From Ehretia macrophylla (lineage: Eukaryota > Streptophyta > Magnoliopsida > Boraginales > Ehretiaceae): a stretch of DNA of 64,000 nt. The notes under the pieces were generated by a model. It was not told the DNA's origin and did no database searches. It was given only the letters and a program-made list of their open reading frames with translations. Shown in pieces: positions 35,260-46,691 of the stretch. Location of the stretch: the NCBI GenBank assembly GCA_037974665.1, contig CM075780.1, positions 6,127,268 through 6,191,267 on the forward strand, in the 5' to 3' direction. The translations under genes were made by a program, and so were the position numbers. Numbering within the stretch: the first letter of the stretch is position 1; each line of letters begins with the position of its first letter.

Positions 35260-35272
35260 TCCTCCCCTCCTT
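35260..35272 (-). other. Polypurine tract of element D
   Basis: TCCTCCCCTCCTT on the plus strand is AAGGAGGGGAGGA on the minus strand, next to the LTR terminus. The following AATTGCGCCCTC is also found beside the polypurine tract of element E (45060-45080), a shared family feature. Confidence 0.82.
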
Positions 35273-35709
35273 AAAAGAATTGCGCCCTCGTAATTTTTTT
35301 ATTACCTTGCAAACAAAGACGTGTATTATTGCGCCATCTGGTAACGTCTTTCCCAAGTTGCTCCCTCTATCCCATGGTTATTCCAAAGCACCTTTACCAT
35401 GGGAATACTCTTGTTGCGCAACTCCTGGTCTTGTTCATCTAGGATCCGCACGGGTTTCTCCTTGTATGACAAATTCTCCCGTAGTTGCAAAGGTTCCGAT
35501 TCTAGAATGTGAAAAGGGTCAGGATGATACTTTCTCAACATGGAACACATTGTGGATGTTGGAGAGATTCAAGGGTAGATCCAATCGATAGGCCAACTTG
35601 GTGACTTTATCCACAACTTCAAATTGTCCAATATACATTGGGCTTAACTTCCCACCTTTTCCATGTCTAATCAATCCTCTTCGAGGCGATACTTTAAGAA
35701 CACTCGATT
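35273..35709 (-). pseudogene. pol: Element D pol end (chromodomain)
   Basis: Minus-strand remnant of the pol C-terminus. It shows LRKYHPDPFHILESEPLQLR and PMVKVLWNNHGIEGATWERR, the integrase tail and chromodomain of Tekay/Del chromoviruses. The matching part in element C is at 21560-21800. It is followed directly by the polypurine tract and LTR. A fossil fragment. Confidence 0.82.
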
Positions 35710-37849
35710 TGTCACGCCCTAACCCCGACCCATCGCTAGGCTAAGGCCGAAACATGACGTGTCAATACTTAATCCTTGCAAGATAGGAAAATAGCAACCT
35801 AAATAGTCAAAATATGCCACAATAAGTCCCAAAAAGACTTTTAAAATTCTCTCAAATCATCGGCCTTAAAGGATTTCAGCAACCTTATATATATTACAAG
35901 ACTTGAGTTCATCTACCTAACATTCCAAACCTAGATCTAGTAAGTAAAATATTCATCTTAGCTAAGCAACAGGTTACCAAAAGAATATTACAACATAATA
36001 AATTAGTTAATTACAATACATCTCTTTAAAACAAGAAGTACATCTTCACAGGCAAGCACGTAGCTCTCATAGAGTAGAAATCCAACTCATTATAGCCACA
36101 AAGCTTGCAACCACATGGGAGCTTGCTCGGGCTAATCTTCACCTGAAATTGTTGCAAGATGGGTGAGCTTAATTGGCACCAAAGCTTAGTGAGGAAGAAA
36201 TAGGGAAGGTTTTCACAAAAGTTTTATCTTTTCATAAACGATTTGATAAACATGCCATGCACATAAGAATGCACCTGTAAGTAAGCAAGATATAACTTGA
36301 ATGTGAGATAAGAATATGAACAAGTATACTCATCAAAAGGATACTGTGATTGCTGATGATGACGGCTTCTGCCTCGAATCAAGTAATGATAACCTGACAC
36401 CACAACTGAGGATCAAGTCCTCAAAGAAAACCCAACACCAACTCCATCAACAATTGAGGGTTCCGGATTACTCCTCTCAAAGGTAAAGAATAGGTCCATG
36501 GTGGTCGTGGGTATAACCGGCAAGCCCGATGCAGCTTGGGGCCATCGATCACACCAAGGCCTTTAGAAGGTTGCAACCTTGATAAATATATATATGTAAT
36601 ATCCAACTCTCCGAGGGACATCACCAAGAGAGAGAGGGACTAGGATAGCAACAAAGTAGGTTGCCTCCGTCACAACAGTATTATCAAGATATAGCAAGTA
36701 AGCATGTAAACCTTCTGCATGAGTAATTAATTAACCAATGGTGTAGCAAGAAAGACTATAATACTCATGCATATATGTCATTTATAATGCCTAAAATAAT
36801 GCCAAATATGAAAGGATAGCAAAAGGCTACTCGTAACGACAAGAAAATGCAAAAACGGGCAAGAATAAAAAAGGCTTTTGTACTAGCTCATCTTAAATTG
36901 TTAAGTTTCCTACTTTCCCAGACTCTAAATAATCTGGTTTTGGTATATAATTAAAACTTACTGAGTGTAGATAGTTCTAGAATCAAACGAAACTCAATTC
37001 GGAGTTGAATTGACCGAGATATGGTCTTTAGAAAAATGTTGTGCAAAGCTGAAAAATATCCGGTCGAGTAAATCTGGACGAGGCACTCATCCGTATCCGG
37101 TCAATCAAATCCATGGCAGTGAGCATCCGGATGACTGATCCGGTTGACTAGATTTGGATCCGGTCGACTGAATCCTGATGCAAAACACGCGAATTGACTT
37201 GTTTCTTGCTCCAAACTCATGCTTTTAAGCTCAAATCAAGTATACAACTCTATCAAGTCATAAACATCATTATTCAACAACTTTTCTAACTCCTAAAAAC
37301 ACAAAAATCAAGTAGAACTCAAGTACAACACCATCTTTTACCAACACTCAACTTAGCATAAATGTTCAAGACTCAACTTTTTCTTTCTCTCTTTGCAACC
37401 AAATTAAACCTACTTTACACATATAATACTTCATATAACTCATACAAAATTCTTCAAGATCATCAAAAGCTATAAAAGACAAGTCCAATCCAAAGATAAC
37501 ACTAACACAACCTTTAAAACCCTAGTTTGAACATACCAAGCTCAAATTCACTAAGCAAGTTTATAACTATCATCAATATACTCAGTATACATATATACAC
37601 ATAATCATGAACCATGTAACCTTTGCAAAACATTTTGAAAACATCCCTCACCTTGATTGCAACAATGGATGCTAGAGAGAGCTTGAAGATGAAAAGGCCA
37701 AACCAACCTGCACGCAGAAGAACCATCATACAAGAACGATCATATATATACATAATTTAGTCCATTTCTAGTTCGTTAGGTGGTTCCAGTTTCTTCTTTT
37801 GGCAAAATAGTCTATAAGTGTTCTAACTTAGATTGCCACCAACTAAAAC
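35710..37849 (-). repeat. Second LTR of element D, partial
   Basis: Starts TGTCACGCCCTAACCCC and is clearly the same family as 33203-35259. It contains AATTTCAGGTGAA in minus sense (about 36143), a near-perfect stem (36164-36188), AAGGTTGCAACCTT (36567-36580), AACAAAGTAGGTTGCC (36650-36665), a cluster of CCGGTCGA-like motifs (37065-37180) and a donor-like AAG/GTGAGGG (37651). The far terminus is not seen, because the CACTA element begins at 37853. Confidence 0.72.
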
Positions 37850-37852
37850 ATT
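37850..37852. repeat. CACTA-1 target duplication ATT (left)
   Basis: ATT directly before CACTAC, matched by ATT at 57158-57160 directly after GTAGTG. Three-base duplications are the rule for CACTA transposons. Confidence 0.85.
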
Positions 37853-37868
37853 CACTACAAAAAACAAG
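37853..37868 (+). repeat. CACTA-1 left terminal inverted repeat
   Basis: CACTACAAAAAACAAG, the counterpart of CTTGTTTTTTTGTAGTG at 57141-57157 with one extra A in the right copy. Confidence 0.92.
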
Positions 37869-38410
37869 CTATTTTGTGACGACCATTAATCGTCACAATT
37901 TCGTCACAAACAAGTAAATGTGACGAAATTGTGACGAGATGTCTGTTGTCGCCAAACATGTCGTCGCAAAATCGTTTTTCGTCACATTTTTGTGGCCTTG
38001 TGACTAATTTATGACGACATGCAGAGCTGGACGTGTTCGTCACAAATTCATGGAAAATGCAACTAATATGCCACGATATGTAGTTGAAGCCATTTCGTGG
38101 CAAATATTTTGTGACAAACTCATGCCAAATTATTTGTCGTATTTTCGTGGCTGAAGTTGACGCAAAAGCGTGGCAGATGATCGTTGATGTTTTATGGCTA
38201 ATTTTTTCGTCACAAAGTCGTGGCTAATGTTTTCGTCACAGATTTGTGGCTAATTTTATCATCATAGATTCGTGGCTTATTTTTTCGTCACAAATTCGTG
38301 GCTAATTTTTTCGTCACAAACTCGTCCCAAATTTTTTTTCGTCACAAATTCGTCCCAAATTTCCCAAATTGTTTTTTGGTTCCTTTTGTCACAAATTTGT
38401 GGCAATTTTC
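37869..38410. repeat. CACTA-1 left subterminal repeat array
   Basis: More than fifteen degenerate copies of a short unit of the type TTCGTCACAAATTCGTGGC in both orientations. In the En/Spm system such subterminal motifs are bound by TNPA. A comparable array with GTCACAA/TTGTGAC units lies at the other end (56700-57140). Confidence 0.88.
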
Positions 38411-39136
38411 AAATCTTTTATTCTAATGCTATTTGTAACATCTTGTTTGTCCTGATAAATTACAAAACAACATCCACAATCGAATCTCAAGCAATTTCTA
38501 AAAACAACCCCATAATTAACTCTCAAATAGTTACACAACCTACACATCCATTCAAAAGAAACACAATTTCACATCAAAGTGGATAAGTATACATAATAAC
38601 CATCATTCAACAAAGTTACCTTATTCAAATATACATTCAAAATGAAATACCAAATTTATATCTATCACAATATCATACAGCGTGTTTTGTCCTGCTATGA
38701 TAAGCTCTAAAAGAGAATTGATATGCAAAAAGTTTTCAACATCCTCCATTGTGGTACACCATCATTGCATCGAAGACAGTCCATATCTAAGCCTACTATT
38801 CTCACCATCTTCAGACAATTCATGACTTATATCTACAAACAAGAAAAATAACCAAACCTAAAGTTTAATACTCAACCAAAACAACTCAATACATAAAAAT
38901 GAAAAACGAAAACAAATTATAATTTTCAGTTGTTATGATATTAAGCCAAAAGTGCACCAAATTGGCCTAAATTTTTGCAATGGAAGAAAGATCATAACAT
39001 AATCGAAAGTATAAACAAGCATAAGAAAAAGTGAAAATGATCAATATATTTGTTTAAAACGTAAGAATTACATAATATACTTGAACCCACTTACTTTTTA
39101 AGGTTCCTAATAGAATATAAAAGTCATACTGTGACC
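38411..39136. other. Non-coding stretch inside CACTA-1
   Basis: AT-rich sequence between the left subterminal array and the end of the TNPA-like gene. No convincing gene is seen. It probably holds the 3' untranslated region of the minus-strand genes. Confidence 0.5.
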
Positions 39137-39149
39137 CTATGGATTCTAT

Positions 39150-40888
39150 TGGGCATCACCATCTTGTTGTTCTGAGGGAGTTTGAGATTGATCCTGATGT
39201 GGTTGAGGTGGAAGGGGCAACAATTGGGTTAACTGAGCGATTTGTTGCTAAAGCCTTTGAAATTGCTCATTTGACTGTTCAGTCAGTTCAGCCCTTACTT
39301 TTGATGTTGCCCTATTGACAACTGCCTGCAAGTCTTGTTGTGTGATTCGATTAGCAGAAATCGGGACATCGTGCACGGACCCTCCTATGGCTTGTGATCC
39401 TAAACCATACAATCGTCCTTCTCTAGCTGAACCGCCTACCACCTGGTAAAATAGTGCATCATGGTCGATAGGCGGTGCAGTCGGATCTCCTTGTGATGCT
39501 GCTATAGCCTGCTCGACCAATTCTTGGTACTTGGCCTACAATTAATACGTAATTATTGTTATTTTGCTTTAATGTTAATTATTAATTATATGGAATAAGT
39601 TCAAATAAATATTTGACATACCATGGTTTCTTCAGCCCTGGGGTCAGAGTATGGACCTTCGGCGCCTTTCCCATGAACTTTCTCAAACACATCTGCCATC
39701 GTTACTGATTCCTCCGATTCTATTTCCTATAATAGCATTCGTCAAATAACAATTACTAAGTTAAATATTTAACTATCATATAGTACTACATTTTAAATAA
39801 TTAGTTTAACACTTACCAATCTTCTTTTGACCTCGTGAAACGGGATACAACCAGCATAATGTGGAGACGACCTACTCTTTCTGTTCTTTTTGTTTGTCTC
39901 AGACCTCTTCCTCCATATATCTGTGTTCCAGTGCTCACATAGTCTCTCCCATACGCTATTGATCAACCAACTAGGCTTAATATCTTTCTTTTTTTTTGTT
40001 TCACGACCCTTATAGAAGAGGCCCCGTAACCGAGCATTGATGTTTTTAAAAAATAACCGGCGGATGACTGGTTCATCATAGGGGTACCACTTGTACAATC
40101 TCTATAGCCATATATTAAGTATTAGTAATATAACTTACATATATTGACATAGTATATGTAACTAAAAAATATATATAGAATTAATTTCATATCCTTAAGT
40201 AGTACCTGAAAAGCGATGGACCATCTCTCTTTAACATCAACTGGGATCACACCCACTCTCGTCCAAGGCTCGTTGAACCTGACAGATAATATATTGGTGA
40301 TCTCTCGTGCTGCCCGAGCAGGTATCCATCTGCAATTAATAAACGATAAAGTATACTAACAATTGTAACAGAAAAACAAATAAAGAAAATAATGTACATA
40401 TTATATAAAAATATAGCTAAAGTTCTCATACCCGCCTGCATATATCGTCATGTGTGTGCACTTATCAATTTGCCACATAGTGTACGCCTCCAAATATAGG
40501 AATCCATACTGTTGCCAAACCTCTAAATGTATTCCCACAGCCCATTGTTGGGTAGCATTTGAAGAATCTGGGTGGTCAGTAGGTGGTGTGGAACCTGCCA
40601 TAGGCAAGTTATCAGAGTTGACGTGCAAATCATCCAAGTGTTGTGGCAAGCCAGTGGATGAAATAGATGTTAGAGATTGATAATCTGTGGGTAAAGTGGT
40701 CGGTCTGCCAGTCTGTGAGATCAACCCCTCACTACTCGGTATTGAAGTGGATGAAGTAGATGTTCACCCAGCATCGGAGATGAGTGGGATGCACGTGCAC
40801 CACCTGCACGTGGAATAGAACGCTGCAACATCCCAAGCGGTACATATCGTCTAGCTGTACCTTTACTTTTATCTTTACCTGAAGACAT
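39150..40888 (-). CDS. TNPA-like protein of CACTA-1 (Ptta/En/Spm, five exons)
   Basis: Second gene of the CACTA element, downstream of TNPD. In En/Spm the TNPA-type protein binds the subterminal repeats and assists excision. Five exons fit with GT-AG introns: 40432-40888, 40206-40329, 39817-40101, 39622-39726 and 39150-39535. The chosen start is MSSGKDKSKGTARR at 40888. Exon 2 has PWTRVGVIPVDVKERWSIAF. Exon 3 shows the family signature NTDIWRKRSETNKKNRKSRS followed by HYAGCIPFHEVKRRL. Exon 4 is acidic (ESEESVTMADVFEKVHGKG). Exon 5 has GRLYGLGSQA and a Gln/Pro-rich tail. Oddities: the reading frame shifts by one within exon 1 near 40725-40790, and a TAG at 39248-39250 stands in the Gln-rich tail, with another stop at about 39150. 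Otherwise it is well preserved. The splice sites are inferred by eye. Confidence 0.75.
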
Positions 40889-41024
40889 GTCTGTTTTGGA
40901 CAAAAACCAAATACCATTAAACAATGTAGATCTACAATGCAATTTGAATACATTCCAGTCATATTTTTCACAAATTAGTATAAATACATTGAACTAATCC
41001 ATTAAATGTAATTAACACTAATCA

Positions 41025-42422
41025 TTATCTGTCTTCATCTTCATGTTCATCTTCATCGTCGTCTTCGTCTTCGTCTTCATTTCCATCTCTATCTCCATCT
41101 CCATCGCCATCTTCATCTTCACCTTCAACTTGTTCTTGTTGATATTGTAACTCATTCAATTCCTCTTGCAATGCCTCAATATTTTCAACTGATTCATGAA
41201 CACGTTGAAGCAACTCTCCATCATCCGGTAGTACTACAGGCACATCCATTACATCTGACTGAAAAGGTATTTCGTCTTCTATTTCATACTCTTTTGGGGG
41301 CACATTCTAGTAATTTCTCGGTCTCATTTTGCATACAACCCACCAGTCCGCACAATCTCTCTTAGCACCAGGGTATTTGCAGTAATACACTTGATGTGCT
41401 TGTTCTGCTAACACAAATGGCTCATATTTTGGAAATCTCCTTTTCACATTGACCTCGACAATTCGATACTTAGGATGTTCCTTAACACCTCTGCCCTTTT
41501 GCATATCATACCATTTGCACATAAAAAGAACAACTCTTATATGTTTCTATGTTGGATTATGGTACTCCAATTCAACAATGTCATTCAACATTCCATAATA
41601 GTCACCATACTCGGTAGTACCATCATATGTCCCTTTGACGAACACTCTACTATTCATTGTCGATTTGGAAGACCCGTATTCTAGGGTGTCAAATCGGTAT
41701 CCATTAACCAAGTAGCTTAACCACGTGCGCACTCTCCTAGTTGGCCACATAAAAAGATAGTTTACCTGATCATCGACACCATTAGTAGAGATGAACTGCA
41801 AAACACAAAATTTACCACAAGTTAAAGAGTTGAGTGCTACTTCAGTGCAAATAACCATTAATTGGATGTGTACTTACATGGTCATATAACCATTTTGGAA
41901 AAAGATTGTCAATCTTATTTTGAAGTTGTGTTGCCGTTAATGGTGGATAATTTCGGGAAAGATATTCCTCAAACATCCTGAGAACAATATATGGGGCTCA
42001 TATTAGAGATGTATTGGTGTATAAAATATGTACAAAATGTCATCAGTTTACCTAATATAAGGGTGAACCTCTTGGTGTGCCGCATATAACTCTTGATCAT
42101 CCAACATTTGGTACTTTTCTTTACCCATTGGACGACCCGGGTAAGTAAATATAGATAAGCATCCATCAAGGTAGTCCACATCGTTATATTGGTCATTTCG
42201 ACCAACATTTCTTGTTTTAGTTCCCACATGAGATTCGAAATAATAGGAACAAAAGGTCGCTGTTTCGAGAGAAAGATAGGCTTCACATATAGATCCCTCA
42301 ACCCTTGCTTTATTCTTTACTCTGCTCTTCAAACGATGTAAGAACTTGCATGAGTATTAGTCTTCACACATAAGTACTGTTTAATGCAAGTGTTGGCATA
42401 CAAATTTGGAAAAAAGATGGAT
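41025..42422 (-). pseudogene. TNPD transposase of CACTA-1, C-terminal part (DUF4216)
   Basis: C-terminal portion of the TNP2/TNPD transposase. It is separated from its N-terminal part (49320-51557) by LTR element E. Reading leftward: KNKARVEGSICEAYL, the end of the DUF4218-type region; an intron 41978-42051; FEEYLSRNYPPLTATQLQNK; an intron 41796-41877; then DUF4216, with LVNGYRFDTLEYGSSKSTMN, VFVKGTYDGTTEYGDYYG and EPFVLAEQAHQVYYCKYP. The tail is strongly acidic (about 41030-41125, mostly Asp and Glu) and ends at 41025. Both introns keep GT-AG ends. In-frame stops occur near 41305 and 41550, so it is a decayed gene. Confidence 0.85.
42418..42422. repeat. Target duplication of element E (left), TGGAT
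   Basis: TGGAT before the LTR start. The right flank (49320-49324) reads TTGAT, four of five bases matching. Confidence 0.65.
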
Positions 42423-45049
42423 TGTGACACCCCGATCTCTCTCGAGACTGGGAGTTCTATCAATCAATCTAATCACAACCCAATTCCAAACCTGGGCAAA
42501 ATATTTAGGGAAAGACGGACGGAGTCTCCCCTGTTTCTAGGCAAAATGTAAAACCTGTAATAGCATATAAGTGGACCAGTACCGTGTCCAACCACACAAA
42601 TACCTCAAGGCCATCCGACCCTTGTTTCTCAACAACTAAACACAGCAAGTATACATATTTCCAAGTACCCAAACTATTCTAACTCTTTTCCTTTAGACAA
42701 TTACATACATGCAATAAAGTTAACCATACTAACTGAATACATAAACTAGCTTTTCATTCTACCTCAATTACCTAGTTAAATTTAAATTACATTCCTTTTA
42801 ACAATAAATACATACAACACATGAACATACATCTTTGCATCTTTGACAACTCAAACCACATAGCACGCAAGACAACTCTTCGAGCACGATCTTTCACGTA
42901 ATCACGAACTTTCTAGCTAACATGGCATTTCCTGAAATGTGGCGGTGAGGAGTGAGTAAACACAACACGTATACTCAGTGAGGGCGAGACAGATATCGAG
43001 GTGGAGAGAAAGAAAGTCGTGCAATGCAAATAAGGCAGTTAAGCAATATATCTGACAAGTAAGCATTCAATATAAACAATCAATACAATAAGCAAATAAT
43101 AAAAGCATTAACACAACCATTCAAAGCTATACCACACTCTGAAGGCTATGGTTCACTCATACGAGCAATGTACCATTCGATTCGATTGCACGTGCATTAC
43201 ATCAATCTCGAGCTTGATGTTGACAACGATGACAATAAGTGCGCAACCACCTTATAACTTCAGTTTGGAATACCCCGAAAGTATCCAATCAATTCTACGA
43301 CCCAAATCTCCCTGGGAGGCAACCCAAGCGAGAATGGGAATAGGACACGGAGCTAGAGAAACCAACACTGGCAGCCTGAGACTACCCAGAGAGGCCCATC
43401 ACTCACGCGTCTGACACTTATGCAATGCAATACGAGATACAAGCAATAAACGAGCAATAACACGAAAGTACAGATTAGTGGCGATAAACGAGATAACAAG
43501 CATTTACAATCAATAATAGCAATCAACTAACTTTTCAAGCATGATTATCATTAATACTAACAATAACATCAATCAAACAGGTAATGGCAGTTCAAACACG
43601 AAAATGACAAATATCACTATTCAATCTCTAACTTCCAAAGGCAATTACGGGCAAATGAGCTACAGGATTAGGAAACCGATTTCACTACGTTCACTCAGGC
43701 ACTACAAGGCACGTTTCTATGTCACTAAACCTCAGTTTCTCACCCGAGGCCCGAAAGTCCACCTACTGCGTTTGAACTACAACTATACTAACTGGTTGCT
43801 CAATCAACGCCACAACAGTGCCAAAAGTGCTTCCATGCCCTCAATAGCAAAACCCCCAACTCAATTCGAGCACGGTCAACTTTTGGTCAAACGGCCCCTT
43901 TTCGTTTCATTGTCTAATTTCCAATTTTATCAAAGGCCGGTCCATTTTTATTGCACATTTTATCTTTCTATCACTAATGGCACCTATCCAAATCAAGCAA
44001 TCGTAATTCAGATCAAAATCCGAAATTCTAGGGTTTACTATTCATAATTCACTATTCATTATTCTTCCCCAATTTCAAATACGCAATTTCAGCCGTAAAA
44101 ATCTCTAAATAACTATCAAACAATGCTCTACGAACTCAAAGGAAGCTATATCAAGCAATTACAGGCATTATAACACATTATATATCAACCCTAAAAATTT
44201 GAAACAAAATTCAAATTCAAATATAAATGCACAAAAGCGTGAAAACCCTCACAGATATTGAAGACCAAGACCTGCAAGGACCCGAGCCACGACCCCCGAG
44301 CAATTCCACGCACGATTGTAGAAGAAAAATGCAAAACACATTTTTTTTCTTTTTCCCTCAAACTTTCGGTCATGGAAAGGACTTATAAGGCATTTTGAGA
44401 TTTGTTTTTTTGATCATTTTGTTGATTTTTGGCTATTTAAAAGAATTGACAAAGCTCAAGGGCAAAATGGTCATTTTACAAAGTCAAGCTTAAGTTAAAA
44501 TTGGCCAAATAAGCTTATTTTGACATCATTTAATCTAATTCAAGTTAAAACAATGCAATTTTAATGAAAACCAATTAAATCTAGCTAAATTAAGTTAAAA
44601 ACATTTTTCACTAAGTCCGATGAATATTTCTCTAACTCTCATTTTCGAAATACTACGATCGAACGGTCAATAAACGATCGCTAATCAAATGATGAACACT
44701 AATAGAAAACTATAATTTTTGAAAAGTAGAATAGTAGAATAGATTAAAATTCACTCCGGCTCGGAGTTACTTTTCTCATTTATTTGAAAACCGAGTGATT
44801 TTAATGCAAGACAATTAAAACCAATTATTAAAATAATCAAAACAATCAAAATAATCAATATTCATTTAAAAATAATTGTTTTAACTATTTCTAGAATATT
44901 TTAAAGAATTATGAAGTTAATGCTAAGATACAAATAAAAAAGTTATTATAAACACGTAATCAAATGCAATTAAACACTAACATTTAAGATGCCACTTAAT
45001 TAAATACAATTAAATGCCATTAAATGCATGCCGGGTTCGGGTTATCACA
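42423..45049 (-). repeat. 3' LTR of element E
   Basis: From TGTGACACCCCGATC to GGGTTCGGGTTATCACA. It contains CATTTCAGG in minus sense (about 42932) and a stem TGAGTA(42953-42958)/TACTCA(42972-42977). An open frame of 168 codons at 43541-44047 is matched by 160 codons in the other LTR, but that follows from LTR identity. Confidence 0.9.
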
Positions 45050-46130
45050 TCCTTCCCCCCTTAAAACAATTGCGCCCTCTCAATTCTTCTTCTGATAGAA
45101 CTCAACATCATTTGAAACCCAACTTTGACTAATCTTCATCGGTTGCTGAGCAAGATAGTGAATAAGAATGCTCGTAGGGAAACCCGAATAGAAATCCCAA
45201 CCAAGAATGCCGAGAAAATACCAACTAAAGATTAAACTAGGGATACTGTAGATAATATCAATACCACATATTAATGGCAATAAGAATACCAAAGGAATAC
45301 CCTATTTACGAATCTCCAATAGAAGTCTAACAAGTTCCAAATAAGAAAGTTAAAAGATAGCCAGAGTAGTTGCACCTCATGCAGTGCTGATTAGCGTAAG
45401 TAGACCCAGTTGAAAGTTCTGTAAAAGAATATAGAGAAGAATACCAAAGGCCAATCTCTAAATGAAATCCTCCAATCACTGAGTCCCTACAGCAACATCT
45501 TAGTAAACAGCAAGTATAGATTTCCCCTGACTGGAAAGGCCGAAGGAGAAGCCGTAAACAATACAAGATAATAAGTCCAAGCAGAATTCCAAGTGTAGGA
45601 TCTTCCAATAAATGCCAATAAGAAAAATACTAGTAGAATGCCCAATAAGAATTCCAAAGAATACTGTAAGTAATATTACACAATAAGTCCGATAGGAATT
45701 CCAATTACCAAACCAACTGAGGGATGCCAACGAAAATACCTGAACAATGCTCCAGTAAGAAAGTACCAAGAATTGCCCAAATAAATAAGTACTAGATAAA
45801 TGGCCACTAAGAATTCTATAAAATGCCGTTGAAGAATTGCCAATAAGGGATGCCGGTAACACACCAATAAAGACCGAGACACATATGCCATAGATAATTC
45901 CATGCAGTAAGTCCGATTGAAACCCCAATAGCAAAGTCTACCAAGAAGTGCCAACAGAACTTCCAAAGAATACCCAATAAGAAAACCAAAGAATGCTCCA
46001 AAGAACAACCAAATAGAACCCCAAAAGAAAGCTACTTTTTTATGATTGCCAACCACAAAGAAGTGTCTTAGAAGTATGCCAATAACCGAGCTCCAAAGAC
46101 AATCACCAACTCCCAAATAAAGGCTAGTCA
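45050..46130 (-). repeat. Degenerate minisatellite in the element E interior
   Basis: About 1.1 kb made of imperfect copies of a short unit read on the minus strand as roughly GGAATTCTTATTGG, spaced mostly 20-30 bases apart. The stretch creates long hydrophobic open frames (for example 45500-45934 and 45676-46131) that are a by-product of the repeat and not likely genes. Confidence 0.72.
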
Positions 46131-46691
46131 AATGCTACTCATTCCCGTCAATCCACCTAACTTGGAGGGCCTGCTACTAACCACTTCTCTTCAGGGAAGG
46201 AAGAAGTCTTCTTACCATTTCCACGGGACATGTATGAATGCCAAGATATCACATTTATACACATGCCTTAAACTATTATGCAAGCAAGTTTACAAAAGAG
46301 TTTATAAAACAGTTTATTCAACAAAGTCACTCAAGCACGACAATCAAGTCAAGCACAACATAATCAATTCAAATCACGGCATAACCAATTCAAGACATTT
46401 CAATACATACATTACAAGCAATACTTCAAGCAAATAACAAGGCACGAGGTCGAGTCGATTCACGATGCCAATTCGATACACGAGTAGTCACTTCACTTCA
46501 CGTAACACACATTTAGGACATAACACATAACTATATCACATAGGTGCACACATTCAAGTCAAGACACACAATCTCATATACAAGCATACACTTTCAAGAC
46601 ACACTCCTAACAAGCACACATTCAAGGATCACTACCCACCAGACCGAGGACCCCGTCTTGGCTTATGAGCTAAACAAGCTCTGATACCACC
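46131..46691 (-). other. Element E leader with primer site
   Basis: Leader region between the minisatellite and the 5' LTR. The primer-site complement GCTCTGATACCA is at 46678-46689. A short minus-strand start MSRGNGKKTSS near 46210 may be all that is left of a gag N-terminus. Confidence 0.6.

Larger units (their letters stand above)
33203..37849 (-). mobile_element. Ty3 chromovirus D: two LTRs around a short internal remnant
   Basis: A minus-strand element in which a 3' LTR (33203-35259) and a second LTR of the same family (from 35710) flank only about 450 bases of internal sequence. The remnant holds the end of pol and the polypurine tract. The right end abuts the CACTA transposon at 37850-37853. 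Both LTRs share an opening of the type CGCTAGGCTAAGGCCGAAA. The copy is broken and greatly reduced. Confidence 0.72.

Noticed and set aside
35211-35591. Plus-strand frame of 126 codons
   Set aside because: Antisense shadow of the element D chromodomain and LTR end.
41035-41130. CT/AT-rich microsatellite (TCTTCATC-type)
   Set aside because: On the minus strand it is in frame with TNPD as Asp/Glu codons, so it is treated as the acidic tail of that gene.
43541-44047. Open frame of 168 codons present again as 160 codons at 47810-48292
   Set aside because: The two lie at the same place in the two LTRs of element E, so the repetition reflects LTR identity. Composition is unlike a protein gene and no motif is visible.
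45500-46131. Long hydrophobic minus-strand open frames that look like multi-pass membrane proteins
   Set aside because: They overlap in two phases and arise from the T-rich GGAATTCTTATTGG-type tandem repeat in element E. No domain or conserved start.
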